Source: Planctomycetales bacterium (GTDB taxonomy: Bacteria > Planctomycetota > Phycisphaerae > SM23-33). From it: 53,686 bases of DNA. A program made the translations under genes and the position numbers. A model generated the notes under the pieces. That model was not told where the DNA came from. It was given only the letters and a program-made list of their open reading frames with translations, and did no database searches. Shown here piece after piece: positions 16,910 to 25,183 of the stretch. The stretch covers positions 1 through 53,686 of the forward strand of contig JAUWNJ010000021.1 of NCBI GenBank assembly GCA_030612725.1, given 5' to 3'. The first letter of the stretch is position 1. Each line of letters starts with the position of its first letter.

Positions 16910-17826
16910 AGCGCGCCGATGATTTCCGTGACGCTGCTGTGGTTGTGGGTTTCGAGGTATTCGGCGATACCGTCGCGGATTTCGGTCAGGCAGGCGGGAT
17001 TGACGAACGTCGCCGTTCCGACAGCCAGTCCTGTCGCGCCGGCAAGGAGGAACTCTATCGCGTCGTGGGCCGACTGCAATCCGCCCATGCCGATTATCGG
17101 GACGCCCGCGCCTTTGGCTACCTCCGTCCAGACGCGATGAATCATATAAACGGCGATGGGTCTGATTGCTGGACCAGAAAGCCCGCCGGTGCGGTTGGCC
17201 AGCACAGGCCTGGCCGTTTCAATGTCGATGACCATCGCGGTAAAAGTGTTCACCAGCGAGAGAGCATCCGCGCCGGATTCGACGGCGGCACGGGCCGGTG
17301 CGGTGATGTCCGTTACATTCGGCGAAAGTTTGACAATCAGGATTTTGTTTCGGCAGGCTTTTCGCGCAGCGGCTGTGATCTTGGCGACCTGCTCGCGGTC
17401 GGTTCCGAACTGAATCCCGCCTTCTGCCACATTCGGGCAGGAGATGTTCAACTCGACGCCCGATACAACTTCGACATGATCAAGCCGCTCGATAACGGAT
17501 ACATATTCGGCGATGCTCGCCCCGGCTACATTGACGAACACCGGAACGCCAAGCCGCTCCAGAAGCGGGACCTTCTCATCCAGAAACGCCTCCAGCCCGA
17601 TATTGGCAAGGCCGATGGCGTTGAGCAGCCCTGCGCGGGTCTCGACGATGCGCGGATAATCGTTTCCGGGGCGCGGCGCGGGCGTGATGCTCTTGGTAAC
17701 GAACGCCCCCAGCCCGCTCAAATCAACGAAGTCGGCGTACTCGTCGGCGTACCCGCACGTCCCCGAAGCCGTCATCAACGGATTGGCCAACTTCACGCCC
17801 GCAATGTCAACGCTCAAATCAATCAT
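16903..17826 (-). CDS. pyrD: Dihydroorotate dehydrogenase B, catalytic subunit
   Basis: A 307-residue class 1B dihydroorotate dehydrogenase. It oxidises dihydroorotate to orotate with FMN in pyrimidine synthesis and passes electrons to NAD+ through PyrK. Landmarks are GVKLANPLMTASGTCGYADE, the catalytic-cysteine motif ELNISCPN, VKLSPNVTDI, SLVNTF and the FMN phosphate site GMGGLQSAHDA. Length is typical. It lies downstream of pyrK on the same strand, with about 60 bases between them that are made of TAGTAGCC-type repeats. Its stop codon lies inside a dispersed palindromic repeat, so the C-terminus has probably been slightly altered by that element. Confidence 0.94.
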   Translation of the reverse strand: MIDLSVDIAGVKLANPLMTASGTCGYADEYADFVDLSGLGAFVTKSITPAPRPGNDYPRIVETRAGLLNAIGLANIGLEAFLDEKVPLLERLGVPVFVNVAGASIAEYVSVIERLDHVEVVSGVELNISCPNVAEGGIQFGTDREQVAKITAAARKACRNKILIVKLSPNVTDITAPARAAVESGADALSLVNTFTAMVIDIETARPVLANRTGGLSGPAIRPIAVYMIHRVWTEVAKGAGVPIIGMGGLQSAHDAIEFLLAGATGLAVGTATFVNPACLTEIRDGIAEYLETHNHSSVTEIIGALR

Positions 17827-17828
17827 GG

Positions 17829-17862
17829 TTTAGTAGCCAGTAGCCAGTAGTCAGTAGTCGGG
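17829..17862 (+). repeat. Tandem AGTAGYC short repeat
   Basis: AGTAGCCAGTAGCCAGTAGT followed by CAGTAGTCGGG, directly upstream of pyrD. It is a close relative of the block at 13508-13533. It lies in the pyrK-pyrD gap and so would be part of the operon mRNA. Confidence 0.7.
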
Positions 17863-17887
17863 AATAAAAGCCCTTAATTCATGAACT

Positions 17888-18823
17888 CTATTCCCATAAT
17901 AATTCGCCCGCATTGAATACGGGGCCATCTTTGCAGGCGAGTTTGAACATCCATCCCGGCGGTTCGTCGGTTTTGACTTTTATTGCACATCCTTGGCAGA
18001 CGCCCATTCCGCAGGCCATGTGGCGTTCCATCGCCAGTTGACATTCTATCCCAGACGGGGCGCAAATGTCAGCAACGGCTTTCATCATAGGTTCAGGACC
18101 ACAGGCATAGACAGCCATCTCTGCCGTTCGACCCCGCTCTAGCCATTGGGCGAAGGCTTCGTGCACCATACCGGCCTGTCCGAGCGAGCCGTCGTCGGTA
18201 GTTATCTCGAAGAAGCCCTTTTGCTCTTCGGTCAGAGGCAATGCTGACGCTGATCGTGCGCCGACAAATGCCTTTACGTCCTTGTCGGCGGACGATAGCG
18301 ATTCAGCCAGGTATATCATTGGTCCGATGCCCGTTCCGCCGCCGATAACCACAGCCAACGGTTTAGAGTTATGGGTTTCGAAGCCATTGCCCAGCGGCCC
18401 AAGGATATTGACCTCGTCGCCGATTTCGCGTTCGGAAATCCAGTTTGAACCGGCTCCGACAACGCGATAGAGAATATCCAGTTCGACCGTCCCGGCAGGC
18501 ATATCGCGTCGCCCAGCCAGGCTGAAAGGTCGCCGCAATAGCGGAACGCGCCCGGCGGTCTCTGGTTGCGATAAATCCGTAGGCTGGGCCGGAGGCCCAC
18601 CTTTTTCGTTGGCGGATATAAAGGTGGGCCTATCGGCCCGGCCTACCGCCTTTCCACACAGAATGTTGATAAACTGCCCCGGATGCGTCGGCGGGAAATT
18701 CTCCATTCCCAGGCAAAGGAGATAATGTTCCGGGCAGAGCGGGTCATTGGACAGCACGCTGGCTGTGAATACTCCCCTTGCGCGGGGTTCGGCGAAAGAT
18801 TGCGTGTTATGCGACGACGACAT
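17888..18823 (-). CDS. pyrK: Dihydroorotate dehydrogenase B, electron transfer subunit, with repeat-coded insert
   Basis: A 311-residue FAD/[2Fe-2S] protein that moves electrons from PyrD to NAD+. It shows the FAD-binding LLRRPFSLAG, the NAD-binding GGGTGIGPMIYLAE and YACGPEPMM, and the iron-sulphur cysteines ACGMGVCQGCAIKV with a later LACKDGPVF. Homologues run almost directly from GQFINIL to PLLRRPFS; here about 33 residues are inserted. 24 of them (VGRADRPTFISANEK then GGPPAQPTD) are encoded by the inverted-repeat element at 18579-18646, read in frame with no stop. I start at the ATG at 18823, since the extra N-terminal codons of the open frame show no family similarity. It is followed by pyrD. 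pilT is divergent. Confidence 0.88.
   Translation of the reverse strand: MSSSHNTQSFAEPRARGVFTASVLSNDPLCPEHYLLCLGMENFPPTHPGQFINILCGKAVGRADRPTFISANEKGGPPAQPTDLSQPETAGRVPLLRRPFSLAGRRDMPAGTVELDILYRVVGAGSNWISEREIGDEVNILGPLGNGFETHNSKPLAVVIGGGTGIGPMIYLAESLSSADKDVKAFVGARSASALPLTEEQKGFFEITTDDGSLGQAGMVHEAFAQWLERGRTAEMAVYACGPEPMMKAVADICAPSGIECQLAMERHMACGMGVCQGCAIKVKTDEPPGWMFKLACKDGPVFNAGELLWE
18579..18646. repeat. Palindromic element inserted in frame in pyrK
   Basis: The left arm GTAGGCTGGGCCGGAGGCCC plus ACCTTT (18579-18604) and the right arm AAGGTGGGCCTATCGGCCCG plus GCCTAC (18621-18646) are inverted copies of the same unit, differing by one indel and a few bases. They flank a 16-base centre. Single copies are at 2462 and 16881. 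The whole element is open in the pyrK frame, so it contributes protein sequence. Confidence 0.9.
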
Positions 18824-18955
18824 CGCCACTATCCTAGAAGGCGCTGACTCTCGCGTCAATGTTCGGCAAAGCATCGGATGAATCGCGTCAGAGAAATCCT
18901 TGTGGTTTTCCGACGTGTACCGGTACAATACCCCGCAGGGTAAGAGGAGTGATAA

Positions 18956-20113
18956 TTGGACTCGACTCATTCTCAACCGATCGACCGGCACGGTGAGGCA
19001 GGGAAACGCGATAGCGGGAAACCGCGATTGCATGAATACTTCCGCGCAATGTCTAAAGAAGGCGCAAGCGACCTCCATCTCAAGGCCGGTACTGCAGCGC
19101 GTCTGCGGCTTGGAACAAGGATCATTCCCGTTAAGGGCAAGCCGTTGAGCGGCGACGAAATTGCCGCAATGGCCGAGGAAATTCTCGACGAACGTCAGCG
19201 AGCGTTCTTCGCCGAGATCGGTAGTATCGACGTGGCTGAAGAACTCGAAGGCGCAGACCGCTTCCGTATCAATATATACCGTCAGCGAGGAAAGGTGAGT
19301 ATCGCGGTACGCCGGGTATCCAGGCTGATACCGTCGTTCGGAGAATTGAACCTCCCGCCACAGATACGTCCAATCTCCGAGAATACTTCCGGCGTGGTGC
19401 TGGTGGCGGGGATTACCGGGTCGGGTAAATCAACCACCATCGCGGCAATGATCGAGCACATCAACCAGACCCGCCCTTGCCACGTAGTTACCATCGAAGA
19501 CCCTATCGAGTACCTGTACACCGATAAAAAAGCGCTGATAAACCAGCGCGAAGTCGGGATTGACGTTCCGGACTTCGCCTCGGCCCTGAAATACCTGATG
19601 CGCGAAGACCCGGACGTAGTGCTCATAGGCGAGATGCGGGACCGCGAGACGTTTGCAGCGGCGCTTCAGGCGGCGGAAACCGGGCATCTGGTATTCGGAA
19701 CCATTCACTCTTCCGGCGCTGCCCAGACTATCGGGCGAATCCTCGACCTTTTCGACGCGGACTCGCGGGACCTTGTGCGACAATCGCTTGGGTTCAATCT
19801 GCGGGCGATTATTTGCCAGAGGCTTCTTCCGTGCCTGGCGAAAGGCGTGGATCGCGTTCCGGCAGTGGAGATTCTCTTGAACAATCCCTCCGCAAGGCAG
19901 ATGATTGAAGAGAAGCGGGACGCCGAACTGGCTGAAGTGATTCGCTCAAGCGAGCATGAAGGTATGCAGGACTTCACCGCCAGCCTGCTCGAACTTATCG
20001 AAAAGGATTATGTGGACCCGAAGGTCGCGTACGAAGCGGCCCCGAACCCGGATGAACTGAAAATGCGGATGAAGGGTATTTCGGCATCACGCATGGGAAT
20101 GCGTGGGAGATAG
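18956..20113 (+). CDS. pilT: Type IV pilus retraction ATPase (PilT)
   Basis: A 385-residue hexameric secretion ATPase that powers pilus retraction and twitching at the inner membrane. Landmarks are SDLHLKAG near the N-terminus, Walker A GITGSGKST (about residues 151-159), Asp box VVTIEDPIEY, Walker B REDPDVVLIGEMRDRET (about 215-230), and the PilT-type AIICQRLLP segment. Everything needed for catalysis is present. I start at a TTG with AAGAGGAG just upstream; the first ~35 residues are outside the family domain, and a later ATG (MSKEGASDL) is an alternative. It is followed on the same strand by a degenerate PilB/GspE-like gene. No pilins or pilB proper are in the window. Confidence 0.9.
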   Translation: MDSTHSQPIDRHGEAGKRDSGKPRLHEYFRAMSKEGASDLHLKAGTAARLRLGTRIIPVKGKPLSGDEIAAMAEEILDERQRAFFAEIGSIDVAEELEGADRFRINIYRQRGKVSIAVRRVSRLIPSFGELNLPPQIRPISENTSGVVLVAGITGSGKSTTIAAMIEHINQTRPCHVVTIEDPIEYLYTDKKALINQREVGIDVPDFASALKYLMREDPDVVLIGEMRDRETFAAALQAAETGHLVFGTIHSSGAAQTIGRILDLFDADSRDLVRQSLGFNLRAIICQRLLPCLAKGVDRVPAVEILLNNPSARQMIEEKRDAELAEVIRSSEHEGMQDFTASLLELIEKDYVDPKVAYEAAPNPDELKMRMKGISASRMGMRGR

Positions 20114-20116
20114 CAG

Positions 20117-20139
20117 GAATTGCGGATTGCGGATTGTGG
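20117..20139 (+). repeat. Short tandem repeat GGATTGC
   Basis: GAATTGCGGATTGCGGATTG followed by TGG, just after the pilT stop. It is the reverse complement of the pattern at 2504-2521. An open frame reads through it into the next gene, but this stretch is unlikely to be the true start of that protein. Confidence 0.7.
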
Positions 20140-20180
20140 GTTTTTTCCTGGTCCCTGTTTTCGGATATTACTGGTTACGA

Positions 20181-21824
20181 ATGATGATGGACTTATTTGC
20201 CACAATTACGTTGGGGGCTGTTCCCGATCCGGGCGGATATTTTTTCGCAGTGAAGGTCATTGTCATTCTCGCCTTCATTCTACCCTGGCTTTGGGTGGCG
20301 ACATGGATTAACAAGGATACCGTTCGCGTACACACGTCGCAGTTACTCTGGAGCGTGCTGATTCTGCTTTTCGGTGCATTATCGGTGTTTATCTGGCTGA
20401 TGGTTCCGTTGTATGCGGTCGGTCTGATTGTGTACCTTTTGGTAACTTCTGCGGTAACGGCGGCGTATGTAGTCCATCGCAACAAGCGGGTAGTGGCGAC
20501 GGGGAAAGTGCTGACTGCCGAGCATCTGCGGAACTTCTTCGCTTCTGCCGGTAAACCCAAGGTCGTCGAAGTCGTTCAGCACATCAAGATTTACGATAGC
20601 CGCGGTCGCCCTGTTTTTGCTTCGTCTGAAGGACCTGCCGAGAAACTCGAAGCCTACAATCTGGCGCAGGATTTCCTGAACGACGTGATTCTTTTCCGGG
20701 CGGAAGATATTGATATGACCCCTGCCGGTGGGCAGGCGGCGGTGCGGTTCGTAGTAGATGGTGTGTTGCAGCGGCGTCCCGTCCTCGACCACGCCGAAGC
20801 CGAAGCCGTCATTGATTTCATAAAAGGGATTGCCGGAATGGACGTCGCCGACACTCGCCGCCCGCAGACCGGGAAGATAGGCGTCGAAGCCGGCGCCGTT
20901 ACGACCGACATGAACGTAACCACCGCCGGGACCACGCAAGGGCAGCGGATGCAAATCAAAGTGGTACTCGAAGCAGTCAGGACCGACCTTGGCGGTCTCG
21001 GCATGAATGAGGACATTCGTGCCCGGCTTGAGGAGATAAACGCCGCCGACAACGGGTTGACACTCGTATCGGGCGCCAAGGCCAGCGGCGTTACCAGCAC
21101 GTTATATTCCCTCCTCCGTCGCCACGACGCCTTCATCAAGCAACTCGTAACACTGGAATTGCAAAGCACGGTCGATCTGGAAAACGTCACGCAGTACCGA
21201 TGCAGGGACCAGGCGGAAGTTGCCGGGCGATTGGCGTCGATTCTTCGGCGAGACCCGGACGTAGTAATGGTCGGGGACTGCCGAACGAGCCAGGCTGCAG
21301 ACCTGATCTGTGAAGCGGCAATGGAAAAAAACGTGCTGCTCGGTTCCGCGGCGCCCTCGGCGCTGGCCGCACTGGCGAAATGGGTCAAGGTCGTCGGGAA
21401 TGCCGATAAGGCGATGACGCCGTTGAAGGTGGTTACTTGTCAGATGCTCCTGAGAAAACTCTGCCCAAACTGCAAAGAAGCATACGGGCCTCCGCGAGAT
21501 ATGTTGGCGAAGTTGAACTTACCGGCTGAAAAAATCAACAAGTTCTATCGTCCGCCGACCAAACCGCTGGTCGATGAGAAGGGTAATCCCTTTATTTGTC
21601 CCACTTGTCGCGGTACGGGTTACTACGGCAGGACCGGCGCGTTTGAATTACTGGAAGTAACCGACGAAATTCGTGAACTGGTAACGCAAAACGCGCCACT
21701 GTCGCGCATAAAAGCCGCTTGCCGGAAAAATAAAATGCTATACCTCCAGGAACAGGCCCTGCGAAAGGTAATCGCCGGCGTAACCAGTATCGAAGAGGTC
21801 ATTCGAGTATCGAAGAAGAAATAA
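20181..21824 (+). CDS. PilB/GspE-like protein with membrane anchor and degenerate ATP-binding site
   Basis: A 547-residue protein. The first ~95 residues hold about three hydrophobic segments, unusual for this family. A linker and a GspE/PilB-like ATPase domain follow (about 200-545). The Walker A position reads LVSGAKASGVTSTL (about residues 293-306), where active relatives have GPTGSGKTTTL; the essential lysine is replaced by valine. Walker B reads DPDVVMVGDCRT with Asp in place of the catalytic Glu. By contrast the tetracysteine zinc motif is intact (CPNCKEAYG near 427 and CPTCRGTGYYGRTGAFE near 473). It is probably a non-hydrolysing paralogue or regulator. I start at the ATG at 20181; the open frame extends to a GTG at 20103 through repeat DNA. 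Confidence 0.8.
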   Translation: MMMDLFATITLGAVPDPGGYFFAVKVIVILAFILPWLWVATWINKDTVRVHTSQLLWSVLILLFGALSVFIWLMVPLYAVGLIVYLLVTSAVTAAYVVHRNKRVVATGKVLTAEHLRNFFASAGKPKVVEVVQHIKIYDSRGRPVFASSEGPAEKLEAYNLAQDFLNDVILFRAEDIDMTPAGGQAAVRFVVDGVLQRRPVLDHAEAEAVIDFIKGIAGMDVADTRRPQTGKIGVEAGAVTTDMNVTTAGTTQGQRMQIKVVLEAVRTDLGGLGMNEDIRARLEEINAADNGLTLVSGAKASGVTSTLYSLLRRHDAFIKQLVTLELQSTVDLENVTQYRCRDQAEVAGRLASILRRDPDVVMVGDCRTSQAADLICEAAMEKNVLLGSAAPSALAALAKWVKVVGNADKAMTPLKVVTCQMLLRKLCPNCKEAYGPPRDMLAKLNLPAEKINKFYRPPTKPLVDEKGNPFICPTCRGTGYYGRTGAFELLEVTDEIRELVTQNAPLSRIKAACRKNKMLYLQEQALRKVIAGVTSIEEVIRVSKKK

Positions 21825-21828
21825 TTTC

Positions 21829-21986
21829 CGATTTCCAATTGAAAAAAACAGGAAATTGAAAATCGGAAATCGGAAATTGGAAACGAACAGGTACGGGTGT
21901 TGCGGTTACGGTGTTCTTTTTTTCTGTTCAATTGGAAATCCCGTAGGGATGCCTACGGCATTGGAAATCGCAAATCGGAAATTGAA
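21829..21986. repeat. Inverted and tandem GGAAATCGG-type repeats with a CCGTAGG hairpin
   Basis: The gap is almost entirely repeats. TTCCGATTTCCAATTG (21829-21844) faces CGGAAATCGGAAATTGGAAA (21862-21881), and further CGGAAATTG-like units run up to the next gene. Within it CCGTAGG-GATG-CCTACGG (21941-21958) is a perfect seven-pair hairpin. The type resembles the block at 13534-13690. The downstream gene starts directly after the last unit. Confidence 0.75.
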
Positions 21987-23801
21987 ATGGTTATAATCAT
22001 ATTCATCACACTACTGATCCTCGGGATAGCCTTTTATCAGGCGATACAAGGCTGCTTCAGCGCGATGATAATGGCGATCCTGACGGTGCTGACGTCAGCG
22101 GTCGCGCTGAACTATTACGAACCGTTGGGTGGTCTTCTCGCCGGCCGGCTCGGCGCTGTGGCGGATCCTTCGGCGCTTCTGGTGATGTTTGTTATCCCGC
22201 TGCTTCTGCTGCGGATACTCTTCGACCGTCTTATCGGCGGAAACGTTGTGCTTGGGATGTGGCCTGATCGTATCGGTGGGGGCCTGTTCGGGATTATTAC
22301 CGCGATGATCATGACAGGAATGTTTATGATTATCTTCCAGTTGCTCCCGATGCCCACATCGATTATCGGATGGCAACCATATAACAGCGGGCTTGGCGTC
22401 GAAGACGGCGGACCGCCCAGATGGGCGTCGAAATTTACGCTGGCAACGGCAAAACACCTCTCGGACGGACCCCTTCAGCCGATAATGTCCGGCGGGAACA
22501 AATTCAGCGCCGTCCACGACGACCTGATGCTGGAGAGTTTCTGCCTGCGCAACCGCCCCAAAGGCGCGCGGGCATCGACACCGGACGACGCGATAGAAAT
22601 AATCGGCGCTTATATCGTCCAACTCCCGGATGATGACTATCTTGCGAAACTTCCCGCCGTTGACAGGGCAAGGCTCAAAAAGGAAATACCGCAAATTAAT
22701 GATAAGGACTCGACCCCGGACTATCCGTTACTTTCGCAGCGGGAGAAAGACGACACGAAAGTCCTGTTGGTTCGTGTAAGTATTGACGAATCCGCCCGCA
22801 ACGAAGATGACAACTGGTGGCGTCTTCCGGCCACCCATTTCCGCATGGTTTGCGAGTCGGGAAGGAGTTTCTACCCGGTCGGATACCTGACCTACTCTGC
22901 ACGGTGGAACGTCAATACGTCCGTTTCCGATAAACTCATCACGCAGATAGGCGACATTACCGTCGCACGTCCCTGGCAGGCAAAGGGCGGACCGTCGAGG
23001 CTTGCTGTGGATTGGCTCTATCGCATCCCCAGCGACCAGAAGCCTCAATACATCGTCTTTAGACGGACGGCTAAAGTTACGATGCCGCCGGTAACCAAAA
23101 AAGGTCTGCCCAAAGCAATCGAGAAAGACAAAGAAGGTAAAAGAATCCAGATTGCCCTATCCGTCAAACCCGTTCAGGGGGAGACGAAACTGCTTCCGTT
23201 CGGTACGGGCAGAAGACCTTTCAATCCGGAGGTCGTTAAAGTAAGAGGACAACTTCCCGACGGGGTAAGGGTTCGCCTCGAAGAAGACCCTCGACCAGAA
23301 GCGATAAAACAGATACGGATTACCGACGGAAGATTGCAGAAGGCACTCATCGACGGGGCGGTGGCCGACTTGTTCCGCTCAAAGAAACGCGGCGTAAAGT
23401 ACGTTACGGGATTCTTTGTGCCGGGGCAGGATACCGTCATGATGTACGTACAATGCAAAATCGACCGTGGATCCAGAGGCGCTTCCATTATCAAAAACCT
23501 CAAACCAACACTGCTTCTGAGCACAGGAAGGAGCGTGTATCACAAGGGCGCGTACATCTTCTACAGCGTCGGCGGGAAAAAGCAGGTGTATTTCTATTAT
23601 GATTCCAAGGCATCGAAGAGCCGCATTGATTCCGAATTCTCACAGAAATTCCGGGACAATCTCGCCGAGACCGAAAGGTTCGGTATCATATTCTCCGTAC
23701 CGGTTTCGAAAAATGTTGCTGTCGTGGGCGTAACCTTCGGTGTCGGACCAAATTACAAATTCTATACCGTCAAGCCTCTGGAGTGCGGCAGAAGATGGTA
23801 A
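21987..23801 (+). CDS. CvpA-like membrane protein with large C-terminal domain
   Basis: A 604-residue protein. The N-terminus (about 1-125) holds four predicted membrane helices with a Gly-rich pattern like CvpA (colicin V production) family proteins: MVIIIFITLLILGIAFYQAI, then AMIMAILTVLTSAVALNYY, then LLVMFVIPLLLLRILFDRLI, then GLFGIITAMIMTGMFMIIF. The remaining ~480 residues are soluble, rich in basic residues, and I do not recognise them. 'FRMVCESGRSFYPVGYL' and 'QYIVFRRTAKVTMPP' look like beta-strands of an extracytoplasmic domain. I start at the ATG at 21987, because the extra 30 codons upstream are repeat-derived. There is no strong ribosome site. It may belong with pilT and the PilB-like gene, all on one strand. 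Confidence 0.65.
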   Translation: MVIIIFITLLILGIAFYQAIQGCFSAMIMAILTVLTSAVALNYYEPLGGLLAGRLGAVADPSALLVMFVIPLLLLRILFDRLIGGNVVLGMWPDRIGGGLFGIITAMIMTGMFMIIFQLLPMPTSIIGWQPYNSGLGVEDGGPPRWASKFTLATAKHLSDGPLQPIMSGGNKFSAVHDDLMLESFCLRNRPKGARASTPDDAIEIIGAYIVQLPDDDYLAKLPAVDRARLKKEIPQINDKDSTPDYPLLSQREKDDTKVLLVRVSIDESARNEDDNWWRLPATHFRMVCESGRSFYPVGYLTYSARWNVNTSVSDKLITQIGDITVARPWQAKGGPSRLAVDWLYRIPSDQKPQYIVFRRTAKVTMPPVTKKGLPKAIEKDKEGKRIQIALSVKPVQGETKLLPFGTGRRPFNPEVVKVRGQLPDGVRVRLEEDPRPEAIKQIRITDGRLQKALIDGAVADLFRSKKRGVKYVTGFFVPGQDTVMMYVQCKIDRGSRGASIIKNLKPTLLLSTGRSVYHKGAYIFYSVGGKKQVYFYYDSKASKSRIDSEFSQKFRDNLAETERFGIIFSVPVSKNVAVVGVTFGVGPNYKFYTVKPLECGRRW

Positions 23802-23838
23802 GTCAGGGACTTAGGATTTAGGGAACAGATAAAAGACA

Positions 23839-24022
23839 GAAACCAACCCCGCGGTTTCCTGTTTGGATTCCAGCCGGGCGCAATGCCGGGGCAGTACGAT
23901 GCAACCCAGGTTGCCTGACGGCGGAGTAGTTGTGCAGGGCATCCGGGAGAAATCCCGAACGAGAGTTGTCTGCATGACGGGCCGATGATGAAGAATGTGG
24001 GGGACGGGCGAGATGGCTCGCC
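23839..24022 (+). ncRNA. Candidate structured RNA leader before the polysaccharide locus
   Basis: The 250-base gap before the first aminotransferase gene holds several clean hairpins in a row: GAAACC/GGTTTC (23839-23858); GCAAC-CCAG-GTTGC (23901-23914); a long stem GTGCAG (23932) with CTGCAT (23975) that encloses CGGGA-GAAA-TCCCG (23944-23957, a GNRA tetraloop); and GGCGAG-ATGG-CTCGCC (24007-24022). The start codon is at 24055. The density of stems and the GNRA loop suggest a real RNA fold and not chance. I cannot match it to a known riboswitch, intron or other RNA family. Confidence 0.45.
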
Positions 24023-24054
24023 GGGAACAGTACTACAGTAGAGAGTGAGGTTAC

Positions 24055-25179
24055 ATGAGCGAAGCGGTACCCCTATCAGCACCGGACATCACGCACGCTG
24101 AAATCGACGCCGTCGTTGAGGTCATGAAATCCGACCGCCTGAGCATAGGCCCGCACACCGAGGCGTTCGAAGCCGCTGTGGCTGAACGGGCAGGGCGTAA
24201 GTTCGGCATCGCCGTCAACTCCGGAACGTCAGGCCTGCACTTGTGCGTCAAGTCCCTGGGAATCGGCGAAGGCGACGAAGTAATCACCACGCCGTTCTCG
24301 TTTATCTCCACGACCAATTGCATCCTCTTCGAGCGTGCCAGGCCGGTCTTTGTCGATATCGACCCGGAAACGTACAACATGGACCCCGCTGCAATCGAAG
24401 CCGCTATCACGCCGAAAACAAAGGCCATTTTACCGGTCGAAGTCTTCGGCAACATGGCCCACTTCGACGAATACGAGCGAATCGCCCGTAAGCACAATCT
24501 GTTGATGATTGAGGATTCCTGCGAGGCCCTCGGCGGAGTTTTGTCTGGTCGGCCTGCGGGGAATTTCGGCGATTGTGGAACGTTCGCGTTTTATCCGAAC
24601 AAGCAGATAACTACCGGTGAAGGCGGGATGATCGTTACCGATAATGAGGAAATGCGCGATTTGTGCGTCTCAATGCGCAATCAAGGAAGGGCGACCGAAG
24701 CGTGGCTTTCGCACGCCCGGCTGGGTTATAACTATCGAATGAGCGAGATTACCGCTGTGCTCGGCGAGGTGCAGATGCAGCGCCTGGATGAAATACTCCA
24801 AAAGCGCCGCCGGGCAGCGGAAATGTACAACGATGCCCTTTCCGACATCGAAGAAATCCATTTATCACCAATGGCTGAACGCGAAAACGCCAGTTGGTTC
24901 GTCTATGTCATTCGCCTTGCCGATAATTTCACCCAAGCCGACCGCGACGCGATAATCGAAAAACTCCGAGCCGCCGGCATCGGATGCAACAACTATTTCG
25001 TACCAATTCACCACCAACCATATATTATGGAAATGCTGGGCACGAAGGCCGGCGATTTCCCAATAACCGAGCGTATTGCCGCTCGCACCATCGCCCTTCC
25101 GTTCTTCGCAAACCTGACCCAAGAGCACGTCGCCCGCGTCAAAACTGAACTGATAAACGCCTTGCCAAGCGGAGGCTAA
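24055..25179 (+). CDS. DegT/DnrJ/EryC1/StrS sugar aminotransferase
   Basis: A 374-residue PLP enzyme that transfers an amino group to a nucleotide-linked keto-sugar, making amino sugars for surface polysaccharide. It has the family marks: NSGTSGLHLCVKSLGIGEGDEV, the PLP-phosphate region, VDIDPETYNMD, VEVFGNMAHFDEYERIA, IEDSCEALGG, and the lysine of the internal aldimine in FAFYPNKQITTGEGG. Length is normal. GAGTGAGG lies before the ATG. It sits four bases before a second aminotransferase gene, and behind a hairpin-rich leader. Confidence 0.93.
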   Translation: MSEAVPLSAPDITHAEIDAVVEVMKSDRLSIGPHTEAFEAAVAERAGRKFGIAVNSGTSGLHLCVKSLGIGEGDEVITTPFSFISTTNCILFERARPVFVDIDPETYNMDPAAIEAAITPKTKAILPVEVFGNMAHFDEYERIARKHNLLMIEDSCEALGGVLSGRPAGNFGDCGTFAFYPNKQITTGEGGMIVTDNEEMRDLCVSMRNQGRATEAWLSHARLGYNYRMSEITAVLGEVQMQRLDEILQKRRRAAEMYNDALSDIEEIHLSPMAERENASWFVYVIRLADNFTQADRDAIIEKLRAAGIGCNNYFVPIHHQPYIMEMLGTKAGDFPITERIAARTIALPFFANLTQEHVARVKTELINALPSGG

Positions 25180-25183
25180 CACA

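Noticed and set aside
23802-24054. Group II intron or transposon remnant
   Set aside because: Hairpins are present but I find no intron 5' GUGYG, domain V or reverse-transcriptase frame.
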